A DNA stretch of 7,777 bases from Methylomonas sp. (GCA_028688235.1 JAQTYP010000147.1:1-7777); one strand, 5' to 3'. Positions 1 to 7,060 are shown, counted from the stretch's first letter. Notes: generated from the sequence alone by a model not told the origin. Program-made: numbers and translations.

Positions 1-48
1 ATCGAAAGCCAACAGCAGCGCTACAAACACCAACCATCGCGCCAACAC
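1..48 (-). CDS. Possible start of an exported or membrane protein gene (partial, cut by window edge)
   Basis: On the minus strand a GTG at 48-46 opens a frame that runs off the window. It reads M-L-A-R-W-L-V-F-V-A-L-L-L-A-F-D, an Arg followed by an unbroken hydrophobic run, which is what the start of a signal peptide or first membrane helix looks like. An in-frame TAG at 54-52 closes the frame just upstream, so the start must be this GTG or the following TTG. It begins 10 bp after the stop of the lipoprotein gene, suggesting a shared transcript. No convincing Shine-Dalgarno is visible, and another frame has an ATG at 38-36 giving a less coherent peptide. With 16 codons visible the function cannot be told. 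Confidence 0.35.
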   Translation of the reverse strand, partial: MLARWLVFVALLLAFD

Positions 49-58
49 GGACTAAGGG

Positions 59-391
59 CTATTTTCGTGTCAAACCGAAGGTGTAAGAACGCACGATACC
101 TTGGTTGTCGAATCGTATCAGCAAATCTTGGGTATCTGCCGGGCCAAATAAATAATACTTGTATATGCCGTAGGTCCAGGTACTTTTCCCGTCTTCCGCC
201 CCCCTGCGCCATGGCTCGCCAAAGATACTTTCGACGTCTTGCTTGCTCGATTGGCCGATTTTGATTTCCGGCACCCTCGAGCCTGCAAACTCCTGGCCGA
301 CCGTAAAGCAAGCGGTTAACTGCGAGGCAAGTAACAGCAACGAGCCGAGCTTAACCAAGCGCATGCCACGATTAAGAAACAGTTTTTTCAT
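59..391 (-). CDS. Small outer-membrane lipoprotein, BamE/SmpA-OmlA-like domain
   Basis: This encodes 110 residues. The N-terminus has Lys/Arg residues (K2, K3, R9, R11, K15), a hydrophobic stretch (about 16-23) and a lipobox L25-T26-A27-C28, so it should be processed by signal peptidase II and lipidated on C28. The residue after the Cys is Phe rather than Asp, which by the Lol +2 rule favours the outer membrane. The mature part has the signature of the small BamE/SmpA fold: 'I-K-I-G-Q-S-S-K-Q-D-V' then 'FGEP' (about 43-60), a 'W-T-Y' strand (72-74) and 'L-L-I-R-F-D-N-Q-G-I-V' (90-100). I chose the ATG at 391-389 because GAGG lies 8 nt upstream and it gives a proper signal peptide; an in-frame ATG at 466 would add 25 residues unlike a leader, and one at 364 has no ribosome site. 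True BamE acts in beta-barrel assembly, but this family has many paralogues of unknown role, and the neighbours (not recN or fur) do not support calling it bamE. Confidence 0.8.
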   Translation of the reverse strand: MKKLFLNRGMRLVKLGSLLLLASQLTACFTVGQEFAGSRVPEIKIGQSSKQDVESIFGEPWRRGAEDGKSTWTYGIYKYYLFGPADTQDLLIRFDNQGIVRSYTFGLTRK

Positions 392-419
392 GAAACGAAC
401 CTCAATTGATCGAATGATT

Positions 420-448
420 GTTATAAAGTGTGTGCGACTCTGTCTTGA
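420..448 (-). promoter_or_regulatory. Candidate sigma70-type promoter for the lipoprotein gene
   Basis: On the minus strand a good -10 hexamer, TATAAC (425-420), lies 17 bp from a weak -35, TCAAGA (448-443, about 3 of 6 matches to TTGACA). Initiation near 413 would leave a leader of about 20 nt before the ATG at 391, containing the GAGG site. It lies in the 105-bp divergent region shared with selO. For selO I see a TTGACG at 445-450 on the plus strand but no -10 at proper spacing. This is pattern matching by eye and is weak. Confidence 0.3.
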
Positions 449-496
449 CGAGCCGTTTAAATCCACGAAGCCGACACTGATTTTAGCCGATATTCC

Positions 497-2092
497 ATGC
501 AGAACTCATCAGCCAGCAATATATTCGATGCGCTCAACTTCGATAATCGCTTCGTGCGGGAATTACCCGCCGACCCGGAGCCGGATAATTATCGTCGCCA
601 AGTTTACCAAGCCTGTTACTCAAGGGTGCAGCCCAAGACCGCGAAAGCGCCGCGACTGGTGGCTTATTCCAGCGAAATGGCCGAAATTATCGGCTTATCC
701 GAAGAGACCTGCCGTACCGACGAATTTTGCCAGGTTTTTGCCGGTAATCGTCTAGCGCCCGGCATGGAGCCTTACGCCACGTGTTACGGCGGCCACCAAT
801 TCGGGCATTGGGCAGGCCAGCTCGGCGACGGCCGCGCGATCAATTTGGGCGACATCGTCAATGTCCATGGTCAGCGTTGGGCTTTGCAACTGAAAGGAGC
901 CGGCCTTACGCCTTATTCGCGTAGCGCCGACGGTCTTGCGGTGCTGCGCTCGTCGATACGCGAATTTTTATGCAGCGAGGCCATGCACCATCTGGGAGTT
1001 CCGACTACGCGCGCGCTGAGTGTCATCCTAAGCGGGGAACAAGTCGTACGCGATATGTTTTACGACGGCAATCCGCAATTGGAAGCCGGCGCCGTGGTTT
1101 GCCGAACCGCTCCGTCGTTTACCCGCTTCGGCAGTTTTCAAATTTTCGCAGCACGCGACGATTTGGAGACCCTGAAAAAACTGATCGATTACACGATACG
1201 CACCGATTTTCCGCATTTAGGCGAACCGAGCAAAGCCTTGTATCTGCAATGGTTCGAGGAAGTATGTCGAAAAACGGCGGAAATGGTAGCCCACTGGCAA
1301 CGGGTGGGTTTCGTACACGGCGTCATGAACACCGACAACATGTCCATTCTGGGTTTGACGATAGATTACGGCCCTTACGGCTGGCTGGAAAATTACGACC
1401 CGGATTGGACCCCGAACACCACAGACGCCCAAGGCCGTCGCTACCGCTTCGGCAATCAGCCGACCATTGCCTACTGGAATTTGGTGCAGTTGGCCAATGC
1501 GCTGTACCCGATAATCCAAAAAGCAGCACCTTTGGAAGAAGCATTGAGCGCTTACAGCGCTACATACGAAAACGCTTGGCAAAACATGATGGCCGGCAAG
1601 CTGGGGCTGCTTTCGTTCGATCCTGCCTCGGACGAAACACTCTGCGCCGATTTGGCTACCTTGCTAAAAACCGCCGAAACTGACATGACTTTGTTCTACC
1701 GCAATTTGGCCGACCTCAATTCATCCGACGACGTATCGGCCATTCACCGTTTGCTGGAACAATGCAGTTATAAAGCATTGAGAACGGAAGCCCGGGAGAT
1801 GGCTTCTTTGTGGTTCAAGGCTTATCAAGCCCGTCTGAAACGCGATAATAGGTCCAATGCCGATCGTCAACAAAGCATGAACGCGGTCAATCCTCTTTAC
1901 GTCTTGCGCAATTATCTGGCTCAGCAAGCCATTGATTTAGCGGAACAAGACGATTTTTCTATAGTATGGGACTTATTGGACACCTTACGCAAGCCTTATA
2001 CGCAGCAAACCGGGCGAGAACAATTTGCGAAAAAGAGGCCGGACTGGGCCAAACAACGAGCCGGTTGTTCGATGCTATCTTGTAGCTCTTGA
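497..2092 (+). CDS. selO: Protein adenylyltransferase SelO (YdiU/UPF0061 family)
   Basis: SelO is a kinase-fold enzyme that transfers AMP from ATP to Ser/Thr/Tyr of proteins; in E. coli, targets reported include SucA and glutaredoxin, linking it to oxidative stress. The 531-residue product carries the family hallmarks in order: 'FDNRFVRELPADPEP' (14-29), 'CYGGHQFGHWAGQLGDGRA' (96-114), 'LQLKGAGLTPYSRSADG' (130-146) with the ATP-binding K133, the helix 'RSSIREF' with its partner E156, 'HGVMNTDNMSILGLTIDYGP' (274-293) with D280/N281 and metal-binding D290, and the C-terminal 'AGCSMLSCSS'. C529, third from the end, occupies the site that is selenocysteine in animal SelO and Cys in E. coli (C476). 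The second redox Cys, in the activation loop (E. coli 'ICNHSD'), is replaced: here the loop reads W-T-P-N-T-T-D (304-310). The start is set by family alignment; no strong Shine-Dalgarno precedes it. It is slightly longer than the 478-residue E. coli protein. It lies 77 bp upstream of aceE on the same strand. Confidence 0.96.
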   Translation: MQNSSASNIFDALNFDNRFVRELPADPEPDNYRRQVYQACYSRVQPKTAKAPRLVAYSSEMAEIIGLSEETCRTDEFCQVFAGNRLAPGMEPYATCYGGHQFGHWAGQLGDGRAINLGDIVNVHGQRWALQLKGAGLTPYSRSADGLAVLRSSIREFLCSEAMHHLGVPTTRALSVILSGEQVVRDMFYDGNPQLEAGAVVCRTAPSFTRFGSFQIFAARDDLETLKKLIDYTIRTDFPHLGEPSKALYLQWFEEVCRKTAEMVAHWQRVGFVHGVMNTDNMSILGLTIDYGPYGWLENYDPDWTPNTTDAQGRRYRFGNQPTIAYWNLVQLANALYPIIQKAAPLEEALSAYSATYENAWQNMMAGKLGLLSFDPASDETLCADLATLLKTAETDMTLFYRNLADLNSSDDVSAIHRLLEQCSYKALRTEAREMASLWFKAYQARLKRDNRSNADRQQSMNAVNPLYVLRNYLAQQAIDLAEQDDFSIVWDLLDTLRKPYTQQTGREQFAKKRPDWAKQRAGCSMLSCSS

Positions 2093-2097
2093 ACAAC
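2064..2097 (+). other. Stem-loop spanning the selO 3' end and stop codon
   Basis: GTTGTTC (2064-2070) pairs exactly with GAACAAC (2091-2097). The stem continues with G2071-T2090 (wobble) and A2072-T2089, a small internal loop, then GCTA (2074-2077) with TAGC (2083-2086) around a 5-nt loop. Seven A residues follow (2098-2104) instead of a T tract, so it does not look like an intrinsic terminator for selO. It covers the last Cys codon (2081-2083) and the TGA (2090-2092). It may be a transcript-stabilising or translation-affecting hairpin, or chance. Confidence 0.35.
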
Positions 2098-2169
2098 AAA
2101 AAAACATGCTGAAAATAGTCATTTCGGGTATCCTTTTCGGGCTAAGCCAACGATTTTCTAGGTTCCGTA

Positions 2170-4842
2170 ATGAACAACAATACCGATATTGCCGCAAAAC
2201 ACGATATTGATCCTGCAGAAACTCAGGAGTGGATGGAGGCGCTGCAAGCGGTGATTGAAAAAGAAGGCTGCGACCGCGCCAGCTTTCTGATCGAAACACT
2301 GCTCGAAACCGCCAGAAAAACCGGTCTGGATATTCCCTTTTCCGCCAACACGCCCTACATCAACACCATTTCGGTCGACAATCAACCGAAATTCCCCGGT
2401 AACTTCGACATCGAACGCACGATACGTTCCTATGTACGCTGGAACGCGATGATGATGGTATTGCGGGCAAACAAACACACCAACGTCGGCGGCCATATCG
2501 CCAGTTTCGCTTCGGCAACCACGTTGTACGACGTCGGCCAAAACCATTTCTGGCATGCTGCGTCCGATAAACACGGCGGCGACCTGATTTTCTCGCAAGG
2601 CCATTCCGCACCCGGCACCTATGCCCACGCCTTTTTACTGGGCCGCTTGACCGACGAACAAATGGACAATTTCCGCCAGGAAGTTGGCGGCAATGGCCTA
2701 TCGTCTTATCCCCATCCCTGGTTAATGCCGGAGTTCTGGCAATTCCCGACCGTCTCTATGGGCTTGGGGCCTATCATGGCGATTTATCAGGCCCGCTTCA
2801 TGCGCTATATGCAAGGTCGCGGCTTGGCGAATACCGAAGGCCGCAAAGTCTGGGCATTTTTAGGCGACGGCGAAACCGACGAACCGGAAACCCTGGGCGC
2901 GATCGGCATGGCCGGACGAGAGAAGCTGGACAACCTGATCTTCGTCGTCAACTGCAATTTACAACGCCTGGACGGCCCGGTGCGCGGCAACGGCAAAATC
3001 ATTCAGGAACTGGAAAGCAACTTCCGCGGCGCCAATTGGAACGTCATCAAGGTCATCTGGGGGCGCCGCTGGGATCCGATTCTGGCACGCGACAAGGACG
3101 GCCTAGTCGTCAAACGCATGATGGAATGCGTAGACGGCGATTACCAAACCTTCAAATCCAAAGACGGCGCCTATGTCCGCGAACATTTCTTCAACACCCC
3201 CGAGTTGAAAGAATTGGTCAAAGACTATACCGACCGCGACATCTGGGAACTGAATCGCGGCGGCCACGACCCGATCAAGGTCTTCACCGCCTTTAACGCC
3301 GCCGTCAATCACGAAGGCCAACCGACCGTGATTCTGGCTCACACGATCAAAGGCTACGGTATGGGCGAATCCGGCCAGGCGCAAAACATCAGCCACCAAC
3401 AGAAGAAGATGAGCCTGGAGTCTATCAAGGCCATCCGCGACCGCTACCAGCTGCCGATCAGCGACGAAGAACTGCCGAATCTGCCTTACCTGCGCTTCGC
3501 CGAGGATTCCGAAGAACTCAAATACTTGCGCCAACGCCGCGTCGATCTGGGCGGCTATCTGCCGGCGCGTCGGACCAAATCCTATCCGTTGGAAATTCCG
3601 GCGCTTTCGGCGTTCAAAGGTCTGCTGGAAGGCACCGGCGAAGGCCACGAGATTTCCACGACTATGGCCTTCGTGCGGATGCTGAACGTTCTGGTCAAAG
3701 ACAAACAAATCGGCAAACGCGTCGTGCCCATCGTGCCCGACGAATCGCGCACCTTCGGCATGGAAGGCATGTTCCGCCAACTCGGCATTTGGTCGCAACT
3801 CGGCCAGCTCTACACCCCGCAAGATGCCGAACAGCTGATGTTCTACAAGGAAGACAAGCACGGCCAAGTATTGCAGGAAGGTATCAACGAAGCCGGCGGT
3901 CTGTGCGACTGGATCGCGGCCGGAACGTCGTACTCGACCCATGGCGTGCCTATGATTCCGTTCTTCATCTATTACTCCATGTTCGGCTTCCAGCGCGTCG
4001 CCGACCTGATCTGGGCGGCGGCGGACCAACGTACTCGCGGTTTCCTGCTGGGCGGCACCGCAGGCCGCACCACGCTGAACGGCGAAGGCTTGCAGCACGA
4101 AGACGGCCATAGCCATCTGATGGCGGCCACCGTGCCTAACTGCTATTCCTACGATCCGACCTTCGCCTGCGAACTGGCGGTCATCATCCACGACGGCCTG
4201 CGCCGCATGTACGTCGAGCAGGAAGACATCTTCTACTACATCACGCTGATGAACGAAAACTACGACCAGCCGGCATTGGTCGATGGCTCGGAAGCCGACA
4301 TCCTGAAAGGCATGTATTTGTTCAAGAAAGGCCCGCACAGCAAGAAACCGCGCGTGCAACTCCTGGGTTCCGGCACCATCTTCATCGAAGTCATCTTCGC
4401 GGCGCAATTGCTGCACGAAGACTGGGGCGTGGATGCGGATTTGTGGAGCTGCCCGAGCTTTACCGAACTGGCCCGCGACGGCCAACGGTGTGAACGCTGG
4501 AACCGCCTGCATCCGACGGAAAAACCGCGCATTACTCATGTCGAACGTTGCCTCGATGGCATGATTGGCCCCGTCATCGCCGCTACCGACTATATGCGCG
4601 CCTTCGCCGAGCAGATCCGTCCGTGGGTCGATCGCCCTTACACGGTACTGGGCACCGACGGTTTCGGCCGCTCCGATACCCGCGCCAATTTGCGCAGTTT
4701 CTTCGAAGTGGACAGATATCACGTCACGGTCGCCGCGCTGCATGCATTGGTTCAGGCCGGCGAATTCGATGCAGCCAAGGTCGAAGTGGCGATTGCCAAA
4801 TACAACGTCAACCCGGAAGCGCCAGCCCCTTGGCTGATTTAA
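2170..4842 (+). CDS. aceE: Pyruvate dehydrogenase E1 component, homodimeric type
   Basis: This is the thiamine-diphosphate (ThDP) enzyme that decarboxylates pyruvate and reductively acetylates the lipoyl group of E2, acting in the cytoplasmic pyruvate dehydrogenase complex. The 890 residues match the length of E. coli AceE (887) and align through the whole protein. Visible landmarks are H109 and H145 ('GGHI', 'QGHSAPG'; E. coli H106, H142), the ThDP/Mg motif GDGE (232-235) through NCN (261-263), the mobile inner loop 'ISHQQKKM' with H409 (E. coli H407), 'TFGMEGMFRQ' (528-537), 'LQEGINE' with E574 (E. coli E571, contacts the ThDP aminopyrimidine), and 'LQHEDGHSH' with H643 (E. coli H640). All key catalytic residues are intact. 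AGG at 2160-2162 sits 7 nt before the ATG. It is the single-chain alpha2-type E1, unlike the split PdhA/PdhB form, and leads the aceE-aceF pair. No pdhR regulator gene is next to it. Confidence 0.98.
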   Translation: MNNNTDIAAKHDIDPAETQEWMEALQAVIEKEGCDRASFLIETLLETARKTGLDIPFSANTPYINTISVDNQPKFPGNFDIERTIRSYVRWNAMMMVLRANKHTNVGGHIASFASATTLYDVGQNHFWHAASDKHGGDLIFSQGHSAPGTYAHAFLLGRLTDEQMDNFRQEVGGNGLSSYPHPWLMPEFWQFPTVSMGLGPIMAIYQARFMRYMQGRGLANTEGRKVWAFLGDGETDEPETLGAIGMAGREKLDNLIFVVNCNLQRLDGPVRGNGKIIQELESNFRGANWNVIKVIWGRRWDPILARDKDGLVVKRMMECVDGDYQTFKSKDGAYVREHFFNTPELKELVKDYTDRDIWELNRGGHDPIKVFTAFNAAVNHEGQPTVILAHTIKGYGMGESGQAQNISHQQKKMSLESIKAIRDRYQLPISDEELPNLPYLRFAEDSEELKYLRQRRVDLGGYLPARRTKSYPLEIPALSAFKGLLEGTGEGHEISTTMAFVRMLNVLVKDKQIGKRVVPIVPDESRTFGMEGMFRQLGIWSQLGQLYTPQDAEQLMFYKEDKHGQVLQEGINEAGGLCDWIAAGTSYSTHGVPMIPFFIYYSMFGFQRVADLIWAAADQRTRGFLLGGTAGRTTLNGEGLQHEDGHSHLMAATVPNCYSYDPTFACELAVIIHDGLRRMYVEQEDIFYYITLMNENYDQPALVDGSEADILKGMYLFKKGPHSKKPRVQLLGSGTIFIEVIFAAQLLHEDWGVDADLWSCPSFTELARDGQRCERWNRLHPTEKPRITHVERCLDGMIGPVIAATDYMRAFAEQIRPWVDRPYTVLGTDGFGRSDTRANLRSFFEVDRYHVTVAALHALVQAGEFDAAKVEVAIAKYNVNPEAPAPWLI

Positions 4843-4855
4843 CGGAAAACAAACG

Positions 4856-6145
4856 ATGAGTTCTTTAATCGAAATAAAAGTCCCCGATGTCGGCAACGTC
4901 CCTGAAATCGACATCGTCGAAGTCTTGGTCCAACCCGGCGATATAGTGGCGGTGGAACAAACCCTGGCGATCATGGAAACCGACAAGGCCACGATGGACT
5001 TGCCGTCCAGCGCGGCCGGCGTGATCAAGACCGTACATATCAAGGCAGGCGATAAGGTCGCCGAAGGCAGCTTGATCGCGACCATCGAGGTCGGCGAAGC
5101 CGTTGCAGTCGCATCGCCCGCCGAACAGATGCCTGCTCCAGTTGCTGTTCCAGTAGAAGCCGCTGCGCCCGCTCCCGTCGTCGAAGCGCCAAAATACGAG
5201 CCGGCAAAACCGACTGCCCCCACCGCAAGCAGCGCCGATGGCTACAAACCGCACGCCACCCCCAGCGTCCGATTATTCGCGCGCGAGCTGGGCGTCGATT
5301 TGAGCAAAATCCAAACCGGCAGCGGCCGCAAGGGACGAATTTTGCAAGACGACGTCAAAAACTTCGTCAAACGGGTGATGACTTCGAGTCCATCTGCAAC
5401 CGGTGGTGCCGGTATCCCGGCCATCCCGGCAGTCGACTTCACCCAATTCGGCGAAATCGAGGAAAAACCTTTAAGCAAAATCAAACGCCTGACCGGCCAA
5501 AATTTAACCCGCGTCTGGCTGAATCTGCCACTGGTGACCTACCACGACGAAGTCGCGATCGACGAGATGGAAGAATTCCGCAAGTCGGTCAACGCCGGCC
5601 AAGGCAAGGACGGCATCAAACTGACCGGCCTGGTGTTCATCATGAAGGCGCTGGTCGCGGCGATGCAGAAATATCCGTCGTTTAACAGTTCCTTGTCTCC
5701 GGAAGGCGACAAGCTGTACTTCAAGAAATATTTCCATATCGGCATCGCCGTCGACACACCCAACGGCTTGGTGGTACCGGTAATCCGCGACGTCGACAAG
5801 AAAGGCATATTCCAATTGTCCAAGGAACTGGCCGAAGTCAGCGAACTGGCAAGGCTAGGCAAGCTGAAACCATCCGACATGCAGGGCGGCTGCATGACCA
5901 TCTCCAGTCTGGGCGGCATCGGCGGCACGGCGTTCACGCCCATCGTCAACGCCCCGGAAGTGGCGATTTTGGGCGTGACCCGTTCCAAGGTGCAACCGGT
6001 GTGGAACGGCAAGGACTTCGAGCCGAAATTGATGCTACCCCTGGACATCACCTACGACCACCGCGTCATCGACGGCGCCGAAGGTGCGCGTTTCATGGAA
6101 GCCCTGAAAGCCAATCTGGCCGATATAAGGCGCTTGTTACTCTGA
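4856..6145 (+). CDS. aceF: Dihydrolipoyllysine-residue acetyltransferase, E2 of pyruvate dehydrogenase
   Basis: E2 forms the core of the pyruvate dehydrogenase complex and moves the acetyl group from its lipoyl arm to CoA. The 429 residues divide into one lipoyl domain (about 3-80) with the lipoylated K44 in 'METDKATMD', an Ala/Pro/Val-rich flexible linker (about 82-128), a peripheral-subunit-binding domain (about 134-171, 'ATPSVRLFARELGVDLSKI' through 'GRKGRILQDDV'), a second Gly/Ala/Pro linker (about 177-192), and the catalytic acyltransferase domain (about 205-429). The active-site motif 'DHRVIDGAEG' (401-410) supplies H402 and D406, and 'SLGGIGGTAFTPIVNAPEVA' (351-370) is the expected core strand. 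E. coli AceF has three lipoyl domains (630 residues); this one has a single one. In the region usually reading 'IPHVT' it has 'LPLVT' (224-228), so the His is replaced by Leu. A GGA at 4844-4846 serves as ribosome site. It starts 13 bp after aceE and is certainly co-transcribed. Confidence 0.97.
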   Translation: MSSLIEIKVPDVGNVPEIDIVEVLVQPGDIVAVEQTLAIMETDKATMDLPSSAAGVIKTVHIKAGDKVAEGSLIATIEVGEAVAVASPAEQMPAPVAVPVEAAAPAPVVEAPKYEPAKPTAPTASSADGYKPHATPSVRLFARELGVDLSKIQTGSGRKGRILQDDVKNFVKRVMTSSPSATGGAGIPAIPAVDFTQFGEIEEKPLSKIKRLTGQNLTRVWLNLPLVTYHDEVAIDEMEEFRKSVNAGQGKDGIKLTGLVFIMKALVAAMQKYPSFNSSLSPEGDKLYFKKYFHIGIAVDTPNGLVVPVIRDVDKKGIFQLSKELAEVSELARLGKLKPSDMQGGCMTISSLGGIGGTAFTPIVNAPEVAILGVTRSKVQPVWNGKDFEPKLMLPLDITYDHRVIDGAEGARFMEALKANLADIRRLLL

Positions 6146-6153
6146 ACGTCATG

Positions 6154-6194
6154 GTAGGAGCTGTGCCTTCGTCGCGACGAAGGCACAGCTCCCA
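6154..6194. repeat. REP-like element: perfect 36-bp palindrome with GTAG header between convergent genes
   Basis: Positions 6157-6192 are a perfect inverted repeat: the left arm GGAGCTGTGCCTTCGTCG (6157-6174) is the exact reverse complement of 6175-6192. It is preceded by GTAG (6154-6157), the header typical of REP sequences handled by REP-associated tyrosine transposases (TnpA-REP/RAYT). As RNA it could form a stem of about 16 bp on either strand. It lies 9 bp after the aceF stop and about 47 bp from the trpC stop, so it may also act as a bidirectional 3'-end barrier for the converging transcripts. Neither side has a T tract, so it is not a standard intrinsic terminator. The rest of the gap (6195-6240) shows nothing further. 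Confidence 0.75.
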
Positions 6195-6240
6195 CGGAAA
6201 ACTTTCATTTGCCGGGGCGATTGCTAGGCCTTCATGAGTC

Positions 6241-7038
6241 TTAGAAAAACAATTCCCGCATTTTCAAGCCCGGCCTTTCGGCGCGCATGAAGGCTTCACC
6301 GACCAGAAAGGTGTAAATGCCGTTATCCTGCATCAGTTTGACATCGTTCGGCGTATGTATGCCGCTTTCGGTGACGATCAGTTTGTCGGCCGGAATGTTG
6401 TTTTTCAAGTCCAGCGTGGTTTGCAGGCTCACATCGAAGGTGCGCAGGTTGCGGTTGTTGATGCCTATCATGTTGCCGTCCAATTTCAACGCGCGTTCCA
6501 ATTCTTCCGCGTCGTGCACTTCGACCAGTACGTCCAGGCCAAGACCTACCGCCGTATCGTGCAGTTCTTTCAACATCTCATCGTCCAGGGCTGCGACAAT
6601 CAGCAAGATGCAGTCGGCGCCCAATGCCCTTGATTCGTGAATTTGATAAGGGTCTATCATGAAATCCTTGCGTATGACCGGCAACGGGCATTTGTCGCGG
6701 ACCATTTGCAGATTGGCTTCCGAGCCGTGGAAAAATTCCTTGTCGGTCAAGACCGATAAGCAACTGGCGCCGTTCATCGCATAATCGACCGCGATGTCGA
6801 CCGGTTTGAAGTCTTCGCGGATCACGCCTTGGCTGGGAGAGGCCTTCTTGATTTCGGCGATGATGGCCGGTTTTTGCGCGTCGGCCTTGCTGCGCAAAGC
6901 CTGATAAAAACCGCGTGGCCCCTGCACGCCGCCGGCGATTTCCTGCAGCAGGGCAATCGAGGTATTGGCCTTGCGACGAGTGACTTCTTCGAGTTTTTTG
7001 GCAAGGATGGTTTTTAAAATATCGGGAGTATCGGTCAT
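6241..7038 (-). CDS. trpC: Indole-3-glycerol phosphate synthase
   Basis: TrpC closes the indole ring of 1-(2-carboxyphenylamino)-1-deoxyribulose 5-phosphate, releasing CO2 and water, in tryptophan synthesis. The product is a 265-residue single TIM barrel, the usual length of the monofunctional enzyme; there is no fused PRAI (TrpF) domain as in E. coli. Catalytic residues are all present: E62 and K64 in 'AEIKKASPSQG', K124 in 'IRKDFMIDPYQI', E173 in 'LVEVHDAEEL', N194/N195 in 'GINNRNLRTF', and E224-S225 in 'VTESGI'. The phosphate-binding C-terminal 'FLVGEAFMRAERPG' (244-257) is typical. I chose the ATG at 7038-7036 (M-T-D-T-P-D-I-L), which fits the family; a TTG at 7068 would add ten residues, lies in the REP-like repeats and is unlikely. 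A weak AGAAAG precedes the ATG. It lies downstream of trpD on the same strand, so trpD-trpC is probably one transcription unit, with a 78-bp gap. Confidence 0.97.
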   Translation of the reverse strand: MTDTPDILKTILAKKLEEVTRRKANTSIALLQEIAGGVQGPRGFYQALRSKADAQKPAIIAEIKKASPSQGVIREDFKPVDIAVDYAMNGASCLSVLTDKEFFHGSEANLQMVRDKCPLPVIRKDFMIDPYQIHESRALGADCILLIVAALDDEMLKELHDTAVGLGLDVLVEVHDAEELERALKLDGNMIGINNRNLRTFDVSLQTTLDLKNNIPADKLIVTESGIHTPNDVKLMQDNGIYTFLVGEAFMRAERPGLKMRELFF

Positions 7039-7060
7039 GGGCTTTCTGGAAATTAAGAGT

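Noticed and set aside
392..466. Longer lipoprotein start at ATG 466
   Set aside because: The extra 25 residues would bury the signal peptide behind a polar stretch and would run through the likely promoter. The ATG at 391 has GAGG upstream and gives a standard lipoprotein leader.
970..1683. A 237-codon plus-strand frame inside selO
   Set aside because: It is a +1 shadow of selO with an Arg/Ser-rich, unrecognisable product; the selO frame shows clear family motifs throughout this stretch.
2089..2117. Possible promoter for aceE: TTGAAC (2089-2094) with GAAAAT (2111-2116), spacer 16
   Set aside because: Each hexamer matches the consensus at only four positions, and an A-rich gap readily gives such matches. 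A separate aceE promoter is plausible in the 77-bp gap but the sequence does not single it out.
2025..2210. A 61-codon plus-strand frame overlapping the end of selO and the start of aceE
   Set aside because: It overlaps two certain genes in another frame, is Arg/Tyr-rich without a recognisable domain, and has no ribosome site that I can see.
3103..5223. A 706-codon open frame on the minus strand, antisense to aceE and aceF
   Set aside because: Over aceE its codons are the exact reverse complements of the aceE codons, so it stays open merely because aceE there avoids TTA, CTA and TCA. Its product is low-complexity (Ala/Gly/Val/Phe-rich) and resembles nothing, while aceE and aceF on the plus strand are unmistakable.
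6154..6194. The palindrome as an intrinsic terminator
   Set aside because: No T tract follows it on either strand, so only a REP-like or 3'-stabilising role is proposed.
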